From: Yersinia massiliensis
GTDB taxonomy: Bacteria > Pseudomonadota > Gammaproteobacteria > Enterobacterales > Enterobacteriaceae
Length of the DNA stretch: 64,000 nucleotides
Assembly: GCF_003048255.1 (NCBI RefSeq)
Contig: NZ_CP028487.1
Span: forward strand, 4,154,001 to 4,218,000
Direction of reading: 5' to 3'
Shown: positions 49,796 to 59,202 of the stretch, piece after piece
How positions within the stretch are numbered: the stretch's first letter is position 1
How the letters are laid out: the number at the start of each line of letters is the position of its first letter
Program-made: the position numbers and the translations under genes
The notes under the pieces: generated by a model
Databases searched by the model: none
What the model was told of the DNA's origin: nothing
Seen by the model: the letters and a program-made list of their open reading frames with translations, nothing else

Positions 49796-50278
49796 ATGAA
49801 TACCACTCATCGCTGGGTATTGGCTTTGGCCTGTTCCACCTCATTACTGGCCGGTGCAGCAAGCGCGAATAGCTTACTGGATTCAGTCAAAAGTGCCGCA
49901 GACCAGTACAGCAAATCAGGCGATAGCAGCGCGTCAATATCGTCACTGACAGGTTTGCTCAACGGGGGCGATAAAGGTTTGAGCGCCAGCACGATGACCA
50001 ATGCGGCGGGTATCTTGCAATATTGCGTAAAAAATAACGTGCTGTCTGCCAATGGCACCACGGCGGTTAAAGACCAATTGATGAGTAAATTGGGCATCAC
50101 CAGCACCGAGAATGCCAAGAGCCAAGATTATCAGGAAGGTTTGGGTGGCTTATTGAAAACCGGCGAGGGCAAAAGCCTGAATCTCAATGATCTGGGCAGC
50201 GAGCAAATCACTGAAAAGATCAAAACCAAAGCTTGTGATTTGGTGTTGAAACAAGGTCAGTCTTACTTGCTGAAATAA
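49796..50278 (+). CDS. yjjA: DUF2501 periplasmic protein, YjjA-like
   Basis: A 160-residue secreted protein with a signal peptide ending near AGAASA-NS, followed by the Ser-rich segment and the CVKNNVLS and KACDLVLKQGQSYL blocks shared with E. coli YjjA (164 residues). Two cysteines, at about residues 73 and 148, may form a disulfide in the periplasm. A TAGGAG site precedes the ATG. Function unknown. It stands alone after lsrG, 240 bp away. Confidence 0.75.
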   Translation: MNTTHRWVLALACSTSLLAGAASANSLLDSVKSAADQYSKSGDSSASISSLTGLLNGGDKGLSASTMTNAAGILQYCVKNNVLSANGTTAVKDQLMSKLGITSTENAKSQDYQEGLGGLLKTGEGKSLNLNDLGSEQITEKIKTKACDLVLKQGQSYLLK

Positions 50279-50345
50279 TCATTTGGATAATGACAAGGCG
50301 GGGCTTGAGCGGTGCTGAATGTATCGACAAAGTGCCCGTCGCCCA

Positions 50346-50441
50346 GAGAACAGGCAGATCGTAAAGTCGCCGTGAAATCATCCCTGATGGCTCGAGCCGC
50401 GCCATCCTTGGCGCGGACGCTTTACTCTTCTACCTGTCCTC
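50346..50441. repeat. 96-bp palindromic intergenic repeat, copy 3
   Basis: Third copy, almost identical to copy 1 through its central 70 bases. Its right end (TGTCCTC) abuts the stop codon of hipA directly, so it separates the convergent yjjA and hipA genes. The hairpins it encodes may act as the terminator for one or both. Confidence 0.8.
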
Positions 50442-51737
50442 TTAGGGCAGTTTCGCCGACTGCCGCCTTAAACCAGAGAAAATAGGCTCACTGATTTTTT
50501 CGGGAAAGCCCTGTGGTAGAACCGCCTTCACCGCAGCTATCACTTGTTCGGTTTTTTCTTTCATTTCAGCCATTAATTGCACAACATTATCTTCGGGATA
50601 ATTCACCTGTTTCGCGGTTGAAATGAAGTGCCGAGGTAAAATAGTACTCCAGTGAAAATGCCGATTACGTCCAAGTAATGCCATGGCCATTTTTGCTTTT
50701 TTAGCCGGTATTCCTCGTGGGTGCATGAGTGGAAATGCAGACATCACATCGTAAATGGGTGTCATACGAAATGCGCTATCCAATTCAATAAACACACTAA
50801 AATTCTTCGCGTGCCCGTCAATCGCGGCTAACATCCAGAAAAGTATCTGACTTTTAAAAAAAATATCCCGATCCTGAATCGCTTGCTGAGAACCGAGTAA
50901 TAGTTTCATCGCATCTGCAATCCCAGGACCACCATCAGATTCATATTTGAGTGCAGGTGCTACACCTAAGACCTGACAAAAATCCTCCTGCGGTAAACGC
51001 ATCAACCAACTATTATTAGGGCTCCAGCGGCGATCGAACCGCTCAACAACTAATGCCTTTTGCTTACCAAAATATTTTATTTCTGAATACGCGACAGGTA
51101 GACCAAATTCTTCAGCAATCTTTAAGCACAACCATTCATTCTCGACACTTTCACTTAAATCAATACCATTAGCGGCTATATAGCCTATAGGCAATTTAAG
51201 AATATGACTCGTTGGTGTACTCCCTTCTGGCCGATGCCATTGATTCTGATACCACAGTAAGGCTGTTTTCTCTTGTGCCCCAGCCAAAGAAATACGGAAA
51301 TCATCAATATCGGCCTCCATGCCCAAAGGCGCCTCCTTATACCCTAAGAGTAATTTTTCTATCTCATTGTCATTTAAAGGCGTTGCATGGATCTCGGTGA
51401 CAGAATTTATTTGCCGGCCTTCTGGGTATAATTGAATTGCCCCTACGCAATCACTCCCTATTTGGGAGAGTAAATCAAAAGGTTGCTTTGTTGGTGTTTG
51501 AAAACGCGCTTGAATACGGCTGCGAATAGATTCACTGTCAGGCAGAAGGTTATCAAAAAAATTATAAACAACCTCCCCACGGAATTTCACCGTTTGTAGG
51601 GGTAACGACAGAGAAATCGCACGTGCTCCACTGCGTTCAAGCCAGCTATCATGATAGAAAAAAGAGATTTCACCACCGGCAGCCTTCTCCAAGGTACCAA
51701 CTACGATGCCGTTTAATGCAAGGGTTAACTTTTCCAT
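50442..51737 (-). CDS. hipA: HipA-type serine/threonine kinase toxin
   Basis: Toxin kinase of a HipBA module, 431 residues (E. coli HipA 440). In E. coli HipA phosphorylates glutamyl-tRNA synthetase and causes growth arrest. Kinase residues are visible: the phosphate-binding SLAGAQEKTALLW loop at about 149-161, the catalytic Asp in AAIDGHAKNFSV at about 308, and the metal-binding Asp in PIYDVMSAFP at about 331. The N-terminal subdomain starts LTLALNGIVVGTL. It lies three bases downstream of hipB. The stop codon directly touches a palindromic repeat. All key residues appear intact, so it is probably active. Confidence 0.92.
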   Translation of the reverse strand: MEKLTLALNGIVVGTLEKAAGGEISFFYHDSWLERSGARAISLSLPLQTVKFRGEVVYNFFDNLLPDSESIRSRIQARFQTPTKQPFDLLSQIGSDCVGAIQLYPEGRQINSVTEIHATPLNDNEIEKLLLGYKEAPLGMEADIDDFRISLAGAQEKTALLWYQNQWHRPEGSTPTSHILKLPIGYIAANGIDLSESVENEWLCLKIAEEFGLPVAYSEIKYFGKQKALVVERFDRRWSPNNSWLMRLPQEDFCQVLGVAPALKYESDGGPGIADAMKLLLGSQQAIQDRDIFFKSQILFWMLAAIDGHAKNFSVFIELDSAFRMTPIYDVMSAFPLMHPRGIPAKKAKMAMALLGRNRHFHWSTILPRHFISTAKQVNYPEDNVVQLMAEMKEKTEQVIAAVKAVLPQGFPEKISEPIFSGLRRQSAKLP

Positions 51738-51740
51738 ACA

Positions 51741-51992
51741 TTACCACTCCTGATCCCAGGTTGTATTATCCTTAATATTGCGGTTCCTTGGCCTAACCTG
51801 TAGCTCTAAATCCAGTGCTGCCAATAACTTAAACAGCGTGTCTAATTTGGTACCATCAGGATGGTTTTCAAACTCTGATACTGTTGATTGCTTCAAACCG
51901 ACTGTCTCGGCTGTTTTTCGCTGAGTCAGCTTACTTTTTTTGCGTTCATTCCGTAGTGTATTTGCCAACATTGCAGCAGAGGTAATTTTCAT
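51741..51992 (-). CDS. hipB: HipB-type antitoxin and autorepressor
   Basis: An 83-residue HTH (Xre/Cro-type) antitoxin: MLANTLRNERKKSKLTQRKTAETVGLKQSTVSEFENHP is a typical HipB DNA-binding domain. It neutralises HipA and represses the operon. The ORF has RNRNIKDNTTWDQEW at its C-terminus, including the Trp-rich tail typical of HipB. Its promoter has -35 TTGATT (52040-52045) and -10 TATACT (52018-52023) on the minus strand with a 16-bp spacer occupied by an operator. Confidence 0.92.
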   Translation of the reverse strand: MKITSAAMLANTLRNERKKSKLTQRKTAETVGLKQSTVSEFENHPDGTKLDTLFKLLAALDLELQVRPRNRNIKDNTTWDQEW

Positions 51993-51994
51993 AA

Positions 51995-52094
51995 TATCCT
52001 CCCAAGCGGATATTTTTAGTATATCCCCTGCAAGGGATAAATCAATTTTTATCCTCTATAAGGGATAAAAAATAAATATCCGCTACAAGGGATA
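51995..52094. promoter_or_regulatory. Four HipB operators shared by hipBA and the APH gene
   Basis: Four exact matches to the E. coli HipB operator pattern TATCC-N8-GGATA: 51995-52012, 52022-52039, 52050-52067 and 52077-52094, spaced at 27, 28 and 27 bp. The first overlaps the hipB message start, the second fills the hipB promoter spacer, and the fourth ends 15 bp before the APH start codon, just upstream of its ribosome binding site. HipB should therefore repress in both directions. Confidence 0.85.
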
Positions 52095-52108
52095 AAATGG
52101 AGGCATTG

Positions 52109-52945
52109 ATGGAACAACACGCGCAAGCAGCATGTCTGGCGAAATTACATCAGTATATCGAGCGTTGGCAATTAGTCGCCGAAGGTGAGGCATTTCACAC
52201 GCCATCAAGCTGGCTGCAACCGGTGCGGTATGGCGTTCAACCGGCGATGTTGAAAATTGCGATGACTCATGATGAGTGTCTCGGCGCACAGCTAATGCAG
52301 TGGTGGGCTGGCGAGGGTGCCGCCCGCGTTCTGGCGCTGGAGGAGGAAGCCATCCTCCTTGAGCGGATCTCTGGGCAAAGATCGCTGTTAACCATGGTCC
52401 AAAACGGGCAGGATGATGCCGCTAGCCGAATAATATGCCATGTTGCTGCCCGCCTGCATGGGCAAAACAAACCCCTTCGTCCCGAACTCCCAGAGTTACC
52501 AACTCAGTTCGACGCACTCGAGGCTGCCGCTAAAACCCAAGGCGGTATTTATGCCAATGCGGCGTCTATCGCCGCAAAACTCCTCGCTGCCCCACAAGAC
52601 CTTACGGTTCTTCATGGCGATATCCATCATGGGAATATTCTTGATGCCGGTATTCGGGGTTGGCTCGCCATCGATCCTAAAGGCTTGATCGGTGAACGTG
52701 GTTTTGATTTTGCTAATCTCTTTTGCAACCCTAATTTCACTACCGCGACCTCGCCGAATAGGTTGAGCAGGCAAATCGATATCGTGGCTGAAACGGCGGC
52801 CCTTGATAGACATCGTCTTCTTTCGTGGGTGGTCGCATGGTCCGGACTCTCCGCGTCATGGCATCTTGAAAGTGATAGCAATCCAGCAACTGCGCTCGCG
52901 GTTGCCAGCATCGCGCTGGATGAACTTCGGCAATATGATTTTTAA
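52109..52945 (+). CDS. Aminoglycoside phosphotransferase, APH(6)/StrB-like
   Basis: Kinase-fold enzyme resembling streptomycin 6-phosphotransferases (APH(6), StrB). I start at the ATG at 52109, five bases after a perfect GGAGG, giving 278 residues; an ATG at 52097 overlaps that site. The catalytic loop LHGDIHHGNILD at about 175-186, the metal-binding AIDPKGLIGERGFDFANLF at about 194-212, and a C-terminal SWVVAWSGLSASWH parallel StrB. The substrate may be streptomycin or an unrelated sugar or cyclitol; resistance is not proven. Placement behind HipB operators, divergent from hipBA, is unusual. Confidence 0.82.
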   Translation: MEQHAQAACLAKLHQYIERWQLVAEGEAFHTPSSWLQPVRYGVQPAMLKIAMTHDECLGAQLMQWWAGEGAARVLALEEEAILLERISGQRSLLTMVQNGQDDAASRIICHVAARLHGQNKPLRPELPELPTQFDALEAAAKTQGGIYANAASIAAKLLAAPQDLTVLHGDIHHGNILDAGIRGWLAIDPKGLIGERGFDFANLFCNPNFTTATSPNRLSRQIDIVAETAALDRHRLLSWVVAWSGLSASWHLESDSNPATALAVASIALDELRQYDF

Positions 52946-53029
52946 AGACAGCCGAGTCCTGAGTGACATCATAAGCAAAGCAGCCTAAAGTATTATTCTT
53001 GAGGACATCAGAATAAAGGCAGCAAAATA

Positions 53030-54766
53030 ATGCAACAAAAATGGATAACTCAGTGGGTTCCCGGACTAACGACTTTTATTCATTATGATAAAGCCAATTT
53101 AAAACCTGATATTCGTTCGGGACTTTCGGTTGCTGCCGTTGCATTACCTGTTGCCATTGCTTACGCCGAGTTAATGGGCATCAATGCCATTGTTGGTTTG
53201 TATGCCTGCATTTTACCGATGATTGTTTATGCGCTGTTTGGGACATCAAGGCAATTAATTGTCGGCCCTGATGCTGCGACATGTGCCGTCATTACCGCCG
53301 CTATTGCACCGCTTGCCCTTGGCGATCCTAATACGCTGTGGCAAATGTCCATTGTCATGACAATAATGACCGGCTTCTGGTGCGTCCTTGCCGCCCGTTT
53401 TCGCCTCGCTATCTTTGCCGACTTCCTTTCTCAGCCGATATTACAAGGGCTGTTAAATGGGGTCGCCATTACTATTATCATCGGGCAGTTTGGCAATATT
53501 CTAGGGATAAATTCTCTTCCATCCGATTTAATTAAATGCCTGATTGCTCTGCCCGAAAGATTATCTGATACCCATAAATTAACATTATTACTTTCCGTGA
53601 CGAGTCTCTTTACCCTATTTATTCTAAAAGTACTGCGGCCCAAATGGCCCGGCCCTCTTATTGTGATGACAATTGCAACGCTATTAAGCTGGTATCTGGA
53701 TTTCAACGCGAAGGGGATTGCCATTATTGGTAGTTTAGGCGAAGGCTTACCCCATATCACCATGCCTCATTTCGACCCTAATTTATTGCGTGAACTTGTC
53801 GTCCCATCACTCAATCTCGCCGTCATCAGTATTGTAAGCTTTATGATGACAGTGCAAAGTTTTGCCAGTAAAAATGGCTATGAAGTCGATATTGATAAAG
53901 AGCTCTATGCACTGGGGTATATCAATATTGTCGCGGGTGCATCACAAGGATTTGCGGTCAGTGCGGCAACCAGTCGTACAGCGGTCAATGACGATAACGG
54001 TGGCAAGTCTCAAATGGTATCAGTGGTCGCTGCCTTAATGATTGCGCTGGTGCTTATCTTCCTGACTCAAACCCTGAGTTTCATTCCGCTGGGGACACTC
54101 GGTGCGGTACTGATTTACGCCGCATGGTCGATGTTCAGTTTTAAAGCCATCACCTCTATGCGAGCGCACAATCGTTCGGCCTATGTTCTGACCGTCTTTA
54201 CTTTAATCGCAGTGTTAGTCGTCGGGCTGATTGATGGTATCGGATTTGCCATTATTCTTGGGTTATTGCAATTCCTTCGCACGGTATTCAAACCGACAGA
54301 TCAATTACTTGGCGTTGACAGCCAAGGCATCATTCATTCAGTCAATGCAGCCGATAACATCAAGCCAATTGATGGCCTCATCATGTATCGCTTCAATTCT
54401 ATCTTGACCTATTTTAATGCCACTTATTTTAAAAAACGCGTGACTCTACTGGTTAACAGCGCGACCACACCCCCTCAATGGTTCGTTGTCGATGCGACGG
54501 CGAGCTTTACTTATAATGATGCCAGTGTGTTCGCGATGCTCAGAGAGCTGGTCCCCATCCTGAAAGAAAAAGGCGTAACACTCATTCTTGCTGGCCGAAG
54601 CACAGAGCTCACCCGCTGGCTGGCAAGAAACAATATGTCTCATTACACACAAGAGCTTGTATTAGTACCAGACCTCTATTTTGCTGTCCAAATGATCCAA
54701 CAAGACGCGATACAGACAGAAGTAATGCGACAGAAAGCCGCATTAATATCTGCGCAAGAGAGTTAA
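53030..54766 (+). CDS. SulP-family anion transporter with STAS domain
   Basis: Inner-membrane SLC26/SulP transporter, 578 residues. About 12-14 membrane segments in the first 410 residues include the SulP signature region LSVAAVALPVAIAYAELMGI at about 33-52 and FAVSAATSRTAVNDDNGGKS at about 305-324. The C-terminal cytoplasmic STAS domain runs about 445-560 (DATASFTYNDASVFAML). Substrates in this family range from sulfate to bicarbonate and dicarboxylates, and I cannot choose. It follows the APH gene by 84 bp on the same strand and may be read from the same promoter, though an AAAGGCAG site shows independent translation. Confidence 0.88.
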   Translation: MQQKWITQWVPGLTTFIHYDKANLKPDIRSGLSVAAVALPVAIAYAELMGINAIVGLYACILPMIVYALFGTSRQLIVGPDAATCAVITAAIAPLALGDPNTLWQMSIVMTIMTGFWCVLAARFRLAIFADFLSQPILQGLLNGVAITIIIGQFGNILGINSLPSDLIKCLIALPERLSDTHKLTLLLSVTSLFTLFILKVLRPKWPGPLIVMTIATLLSWYLDFNAKGIAIIGSLGEGLPHITMPHFDPNLLRELVVPSLNLAVISIVSFMMTVQSFASKNGYEVDIDKELYALGYINIVAGASQGFAVSAATSRTAVNDDNGGKSQMVSVVAALMIALVLIFLTQTLSFIPLGTLGAVLIYAAWSMFSFKAITSMRAHNRSAYVLTVFTLIAVLVVGLIDGIGFAIILGLLQFLRTVFKPTDQLLGVDSQGIIHSVNAADNIKPIDGLIMYRFNSILTYFNATYFKKRVTLLVNSATTPPQWFVVDATASFTYNDASVFAMLRELVPILKEKGVTLILAGRSTELTRWLARNNMSHYTQELVLVPDLYFAVQMIQQDAIQTEVMRQKAALISAQES

Positions 54767-55186
54767 ACATCTATTTTATGGGCGAAGGATGACAGCACCT
54801 GTAGGCATCCTTAACGTCTGCCGTAGGGAGATACTTAAAATAACTCCCCCTGAGAAAGTATCTTTCACTAATATATATAAAAAAATTATTCATTCCAACT
54901 ACCTTATTAAAATCAAAAGAATAAAAATCCACAAAAAACCATAAAATTAGCATAATGCCCCGCAAATGGCTCCATGCCAAGATACTTTGATCTAAATCAA
55001 ATTTCTTTGACGATTTTAAATATCGCATATAATCGAATCCAACATAAACACATAGGTTTATTAAATATGAACTATTTCCCTTAAAAGAAATGGCTGGATT
55101 CCTTATATCTATAAAATTAGATCATTATATTTTATTTTTCATCAATCATTAATTTTTATATAAAAACCCTAATTACAGGAGGGGAA
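54767..55186. other. AT-rich intergenic region before the first LuxR-type gene
   Basis: No gene is visible; an 85-codon minus-strand frame (54771-55028) has no ribosome binding site or family. An inverted repeat AGATACTT...AAGTATCT (about 54829-54864) lies downstream of the SulP gene. The rest is the upstream region of the LuxR-type gene, much richer in A and T than the preceding genes. Confidence 0.45.
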
Positions 55187-55792
55187 ATGATCGACGTTAT
55201 CATTTTCAGCAAAAGCTCATTGTTTATTTTTTCACTACAAATCATTATTCATAATAATATGAGTGTAGATAAAAACAAAATAAACACCAAACTCTTTAAT
55301 TCTTTTGAGGAATTTAACAATCAGTTAGATAATAATAAAATAAATATTGTCATCTTCGATATCGATGGCATTTCAAAAGAAAAGCAAAATATTATTTTTG
55401 ATAAAATTAAGCATCAAATTAGAAACATTCACCTCCTCGTTTTTTGCCAATATGAGGAAGATTCACTTTATTACCACACTTTATCTGAAGTAACGCGTTC
55501 TGTCGTCAGTAAGACAGCACCCGTCACAGAGATTACATCATTATTTAATAAGCTATTAATTTGGGTGAGCAAAAATAGAGATGATAATATCCCATTGGAT
55601 TTAAGTGCCCAATCACAACCCATGCTATCAAAGCGAGAAAAAGAGGTTTTGCATTTAGCGACTATGGGTATGGATTATCAAAGCATTGCAGAACATCTAA
55701 ATATTACGAGAAAAACAGTGAGCCACTACATGTCAAATATACGTGATAAATATGGCTACAAGCGAAACGCTAACGTTTACTTTAGATACTAA
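55187..55792 (+). CDS. LuxR/BglJ-type transcriptional regulator
   Basis: A 201-residue regulator with a degenerate receiver-like N-terminal half (MIDVIIFSKSS...) and a C-terminal LuxR-type HTH: LSKREKEVLHLATMGMDYQSIAEHL followed by NITRKTVSHYMSNIR at about 145-185. The conserved phospho-accepting Asp site is not clear, suggesting a non-phosphorylated BglJ/YjjQ/RcsA-like protein. The ATG follows a very strong AGGAGGGG site. It is convergent with a second gene of the same type, which begins with the same (M)DV-(I/L)-(I/V)-FSK pattern. Codon use is AT-rich. Targets unknown. Confidence 0.8.
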   Translation: MIDVIIFSKSSLFIFSLQIIIHNNMSVDKNKINTKLFNSFEEFNNQLDNNKINIVIFDIDGISKEKQNIIFDKIKHQIRNIHLLVFCQYEEDSLYYHTLSEVTRSVVSKTAPVTEITSLFNKLLIWVSKNRDDNIPLDLSAQSQPMLSKREKEVLHLATMGMDYQSIAEHLNITRKTVSHYMSNIRDKYGYKRNANVYFRY

Positions 55793-55912
55793 ATACCTAT
55801 GGTGTCATAACGTGGTATTCCACTGCACTCAAACTTTTGATAACCAAAAATCGGGTATAGACTAAACCATTTATCACACCATCAAATTTTCTCAAAAACG
55901 CTAGAATATGGC

Positions 55913-55924
55913 ACCCTATAGGGT
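55913..55924. promoter_or_regulatory. Perfect 12-bp palindrome between the two LuxR-type genes
   Basis: ACCCTATAGGGT is a perfect palindrome in the gap between the two convergent regulator genes. A short TCCCT-AAG-AGGGA hairpin followed by TTTTATT (55961-55980) lies nearby and may end + strand transcription. A binding role for the palindrome is speculative. Confidence 0.3.
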
Positions 55925-55990
55925 ACGAAATTACAGATTAATCGCAATATTCACACTATTTCCCTAAGAGGGATTTTATTATAACTGTAC

Positions 55991-56587
55991 TCATATACTC
56001 ACTGGTAACCCATGTTTGTGATAACTGATATCCAAACTATTAACGTTATATTTCTGACATATGCTAAATCTGTAATCAATGACTTTCTTATAAGGAATCG
56101 CTAGTAATTGTGCTATTTGGTGATTATTCAACCCAGCAACAATGAGTTTTAATGTTTTCTTTTCATTTTTAGTGAGTTGCGGGATTTCAACAGTATCTCT
56201 TTCCAAGTCAACAACCATATTACTATATTTATCATCACACACTCTTTCTATTGTCGTGATAATATTCAATATACTGCTAGTTTTATACAAAATCGCATTA
56301 TAGACGTTAGGTATCACACGCAAGTCAGTTTTTTCATCACATAATATAATGACTCTTGATTTCTTTTTTATTTTACTTAGCATGATATATACATCTATAT
56401 AGCCGGTTAATGTTATATCGACTAAGACTAACTGAGTATTCTGGTCTATCGCACTAACAAATGAATCCGTTTCCTCATAGGTTTTCACCATGACTTTTTT
56501 AAGATTATTGGCATTAAATACATGATTGAATATATATTCAAATGAGAATGACAGTAACTGACATTTACTAAATACCAGAACATCCAT
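55991..56587 (-). CDS. Second LuxR/BglJ-type transcriptional regulator
   Basis: A 198-residue paralogue-like partner of the preceding regulator. Its N-terminus MDVLVFSKCQLLSFSFEYIF parallels the other's MIDVIIFSKSSLFIFSLQII, and its C-terminal HTH is LTKNEKKTLKLIVAGLNNHQIAQLL with IPYKKVIDYRFSICQKYN. The recognition helix differs completely from that of its partner, so the two should bind different sites or form a heterodimer in the manner of RcsB partners. A strong AGGAGAGG site precedes the ATG. No target gene can be named. Confidence 0.78.
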   Translation of the reverse strand: MDVLVFSKCQLLSFSFEYIFNHVFNANNLKKVMVKTYEETDSFVSAIDQNTQLVLVDITLTGYIDVYIMLSKIKKKSRVIILCDEKTDLRVIPNVYNAILYKTSSILNIITTIERVCDDKYSNMVVDLERDTVEIPQLTKNEKKTLKLIVAGLNNHQIAQLLAIPYKKVIDYRFSICQKYNVNSLDISYHKHGLPVSI

Positions 56588-56988
56588 ATTTTCACCTCTC
56601 CTTGTGGCTAACTGTTTGAAGTGGCAGCTATAAGAACTGCTTAAACAATCCCAATGACAACACTCTAACGCTAAGTATAGTTCAAAAAAATCATCTTGCT
56701 TATGTTATAAATATCATCTTTGAAATCTAACTTATCATTATTGAATGGGGGATGTTTATATAAGTTAACCTATAGAGATGAAATGTTATTTAAGAGGTGT
56801 GCTAATCGAAAGTCAGCAAGATAATGACAAAGGGATACGGGAAGTTATCAGCGAGTGCTCCGAGAAACAGTTTTATTTCTCACCACAACATGATGACTGG
56901 CAACACCAATAAATGTGATGCTGCCAGAGAGTTAACACGGAAATATAATCTGCAAAACTAAGCTCCAGAACGACAACTCGCTTCAGAA
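56588..56988. other. Intergenic region before the helicase-nuclease gene
   Basis: Contains the promoter region of the minus-strand LuxR-type gene and the downstream flank of the helicase gene. A 44-codon + strand frame at 56778-56912 (MKCYLRGVLI...) exists without a good ribosome binding site or recognised family. I see no terminator or repeat. Confidence 0.4.
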
Positions 56989-59010
56989 CTACAATTCACG
57001 TTGTTCCAAACTGGTATTAATTGTTTTAATTTCGCCTTTTAGGCTTTCGCCACGGTACACCATCGACGTATCGTACCGTTGATACTTCTCTTCCCGTGCA
57101 GCGCTAAACCAATTAAACGATCCTATACACAGCACCTCTTCGTCCCCAATCACAATTTTACTGTGAACGCGCTTGACCAGCTTCGTCGTGATGCCCATTT
57201 CTTTCAGCTCTTCCACAGCATCATTAAGGCGCTGCTGTTTCTCTTTACGCTTTTCATAATCGGTATGCTCGATATTAAAATTTCTGTCTGTTACCACAGT
57301 GATTTCAATCCCGCGCGACCGTGCCTGGACCATTGATGTTAGGAAGCCAGTTTGTTCTAACTTTTGCCATGTCAGCCAAGGGGAAACGATAGTGATGTTC
57401 TTTCCGATAGTGTTAAAGGTCTGGTTCAGAAACGCATCATGCTGCTCCACGCCATGTAGGGTTGAGATCTGCGTTTGTACTGCGCTTAAATCCTTACGTT
57501 CTTGGCGCTCAAACTGCAATGCGTTGCTATCCGAGGCAAACAAGTATTTTGCCAGCAATCCACGCGGCGAAGATGCAGGCTGAATCTCAAACAAATCCAT
57601 ATCACCAAAGACCAGAAAGCTATCTTTTGCACGGGAAATGGCAACGTTCAGCATGCTACTGTCGCTGTCGATAAACCCTCCATCCTCATGTTTGGAATAG
57701 ACTGGGGAGAAGAGGATTATTGATCTTTCGGCTCCCTGCAGGGAGTGAACTGTACCGACCGTGAGCGAATCTTCATCGCCACTACAGTCAATCCCGAGCT
57801 TACGCAATGACGTCTTAATGGCGTTGACCTGTGCTGAAAATGGCGTAACAACCCCCACGACTTTATGCAGTGGTTTGTCATAATGGCGCTCTAGCTCCTC
57901 TTTGTGCGCCACAAGCCAGCCTGCTATCGTCTCTGCCTCAAAGGTGTTGTAACGGCTCCCGCCGTTTGTCTGCTGACCCAGACCATCGATATGTAAATAG
58001 CCCATTGCCGGAGGAAATGTCCCTTTTTCCACCCCTCGTTTAGGCTGCAACTTACCGTGATAGCAGAGCGCATTACAGTAGCCGATGATGTTATCAAAGC
58101 AGCGGCGGTGTTCGTACAGGTACATCCCACGAGCCAGATCCGAATCATAGTGATAGCGAGAATTAAACTGGGCAACCTTCATGACGCTACCCGATGCAGC
58201 ACTTTTCCCTGAATTACACACCCTTGCATAAGCATCTGTGAGTTCTTCTTGAGTACCACCTGGAAGGATGTTCTCCTCCACCATATTGCCGATATCAATA
58301 CTAGGTAGACTGTTCCAGATAGGGGCAATTTGTTCTGTATCGCCAATCACTAACGCTTTCTTCGCCAATGCAAAGGAGGCTGCTGCAACTTCAGGAAGCA
58401 CCTGCCCTGCTTCATCGACGATCAGCAGATCGGCAAAATTATATAAATAACTATCATCAAACTTCTTCCCACCAACATGTTCCCTGATGGTCAAATGATG
58501 AGGAAGCATATAGCAGGTCATCACCACACAGGGGGTGAGCTTCATCCTGCGCTGCCAGCGGGCCGTGATCGCCCTCGCCCCTTTAAGACCTTTTTCTTTT
58601 TGAAGGTCATCAATAGTGGCCATGTCCATTAGCCAGCGACCTTCCCAGCAGTGGGTCGCTATCAGAAACGCGGGGAAACGGAGCTGTGTATCGGCAAGCT
58701 CGTCGGCTCCGGCCAGACTCAGCTCCTCGTCACCGTTATACCCCAGTGATCGGTTCAGACCCTGCCAATCTTGAATAGCCTCACTTTCGCGTCGGGAAAC
58801 GTCCTGAGCACGAGCGATTTGCTGCTGATACTCTCGCTGTTCTTTTTGCGCTTGAACAATCAGGCCGTCGATATACGCGTCGATACCGTCAGGAGCGGTG
58901 CCCTGAAATGCGGCCATTCTTGTGCCAAGCGTCTCAACGAGGAAGAGATTAATCTGATAGTGGCGCTTAGTGCGAATGGCAGGAATCCAAGTGAAGAACG
59001 CATACATCAT
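56989..59010 (-). CDS. Helicase core plus PLD nuclease fragment after the amber codon
   Basis: If translated by itself from the ATG at 59010, this 673-residue fragment keeps the second part of helicase domain 1 ([12 protein letters not shown]), all of domain 2 ([26 protein letters not shown] at about 400-460) and the PLD-like nuclease (residues ~510-660). It lacks the Walker A, so it cannot hydrolyse ATP on its own, but the nuclease domain could still fold. The frame is open upstream to the stop at 59203, showing that the ATG at 59010 is an internal methionine of the parent gene. Confidence 0.55.
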   Translation of the reverse strand: MMYAFFTWIPAIRTKRHYQINLFLVETLGTRMAAFQGTAPDGIDAYIDGLIVQAQKEQREYQQQIARAQDVSRRESEAIQDWQGLNRSLGYNGDEELSLAGADELADTQLRFPAFLIATHCWEGRWLMDMATIDDLQKEKGLKGARAITARWQRRMKLTPCVVMTCYMLPHHLTIREHVGGKKFDDSYLYNFADLLIVDEAGQVLPEVAAASFALAKKALVIGDTEQIAPIWNSLPSIDIGNMVEENILPGGTQEELTDAYARVCNSGKSAASGSVMKVAQFNSRYHYDSDLARGMYLYEHRRCFDNIIGYCNALCYHGKLQPKRGVEKGTFPPAMGYLHIDGLGQQTNGGSRYNTFEAETIAGWLVAHKEELERHYDKPLHKVVGVVTPFSAQVNAIKTSLRKLGIDCSGDEDSLTVGTVHSLQGAERSIILFSPVYSKHEDGGFIDSDSSMLNVAISRAKDSFLVFGDMDLFEIQPASSPRGLLAKYLFASDSNALQFERQERKDLSAVQTQISTLHGVEQHDAFLNQTFNTIGKNITIVSPWLTWQKLEQTGFLTSMVQARSRGIEITVVTDRNFNIEHTDYEKRKEKQQRLNDAVEELKEMGITTKLVKRVHSKIVIGDEEVLCIGSFNWFSAAREEKYQRYDTSMVYRGESLKGEIKTINTSLEQREL

Positions 59011-59202
59011 CGACTCACCGGCGCGATATTGCTGCCACTGCTTTTTGCTCTGGGTTAAAAAGGCGATTTCATCTGTGCAGCCAAGCAGTAACGTACTTTT
59101 GTCCTGAATATACTGGTCGATATCTTCACTTATGGCATTTCGCTTCTGACGGATGCAGTTCAGTTTGTCCCATGCAGGCTCGATTTGCTTAAGCTGCGCG
59201 GA

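Noticed and set aside
51995..52094. CRISPR-like array (regularly spaced short repeats)
   Set aside because: The units are 18-bp dyads with 9-10 bp spacers upstream of hipB and fit HipB operators exactly; repeat and spacer lengths are wrong for CRISPR. No other CRISPR array was seen in the window.
54771..55028. 85-codon minus-strand open frame between the SulP and LuxR-type genes
   Set aside because: No ribosome binding site and composition of an AT-rich intergenic stretch; aromatic-rich translation typical of chance frames in AT-rich DNA.
56778..56912. 44-codon + strand open frame (MKCYLRGVLI...)
   Set aside because: No good ribosome binding site, no family, and no supporting context.
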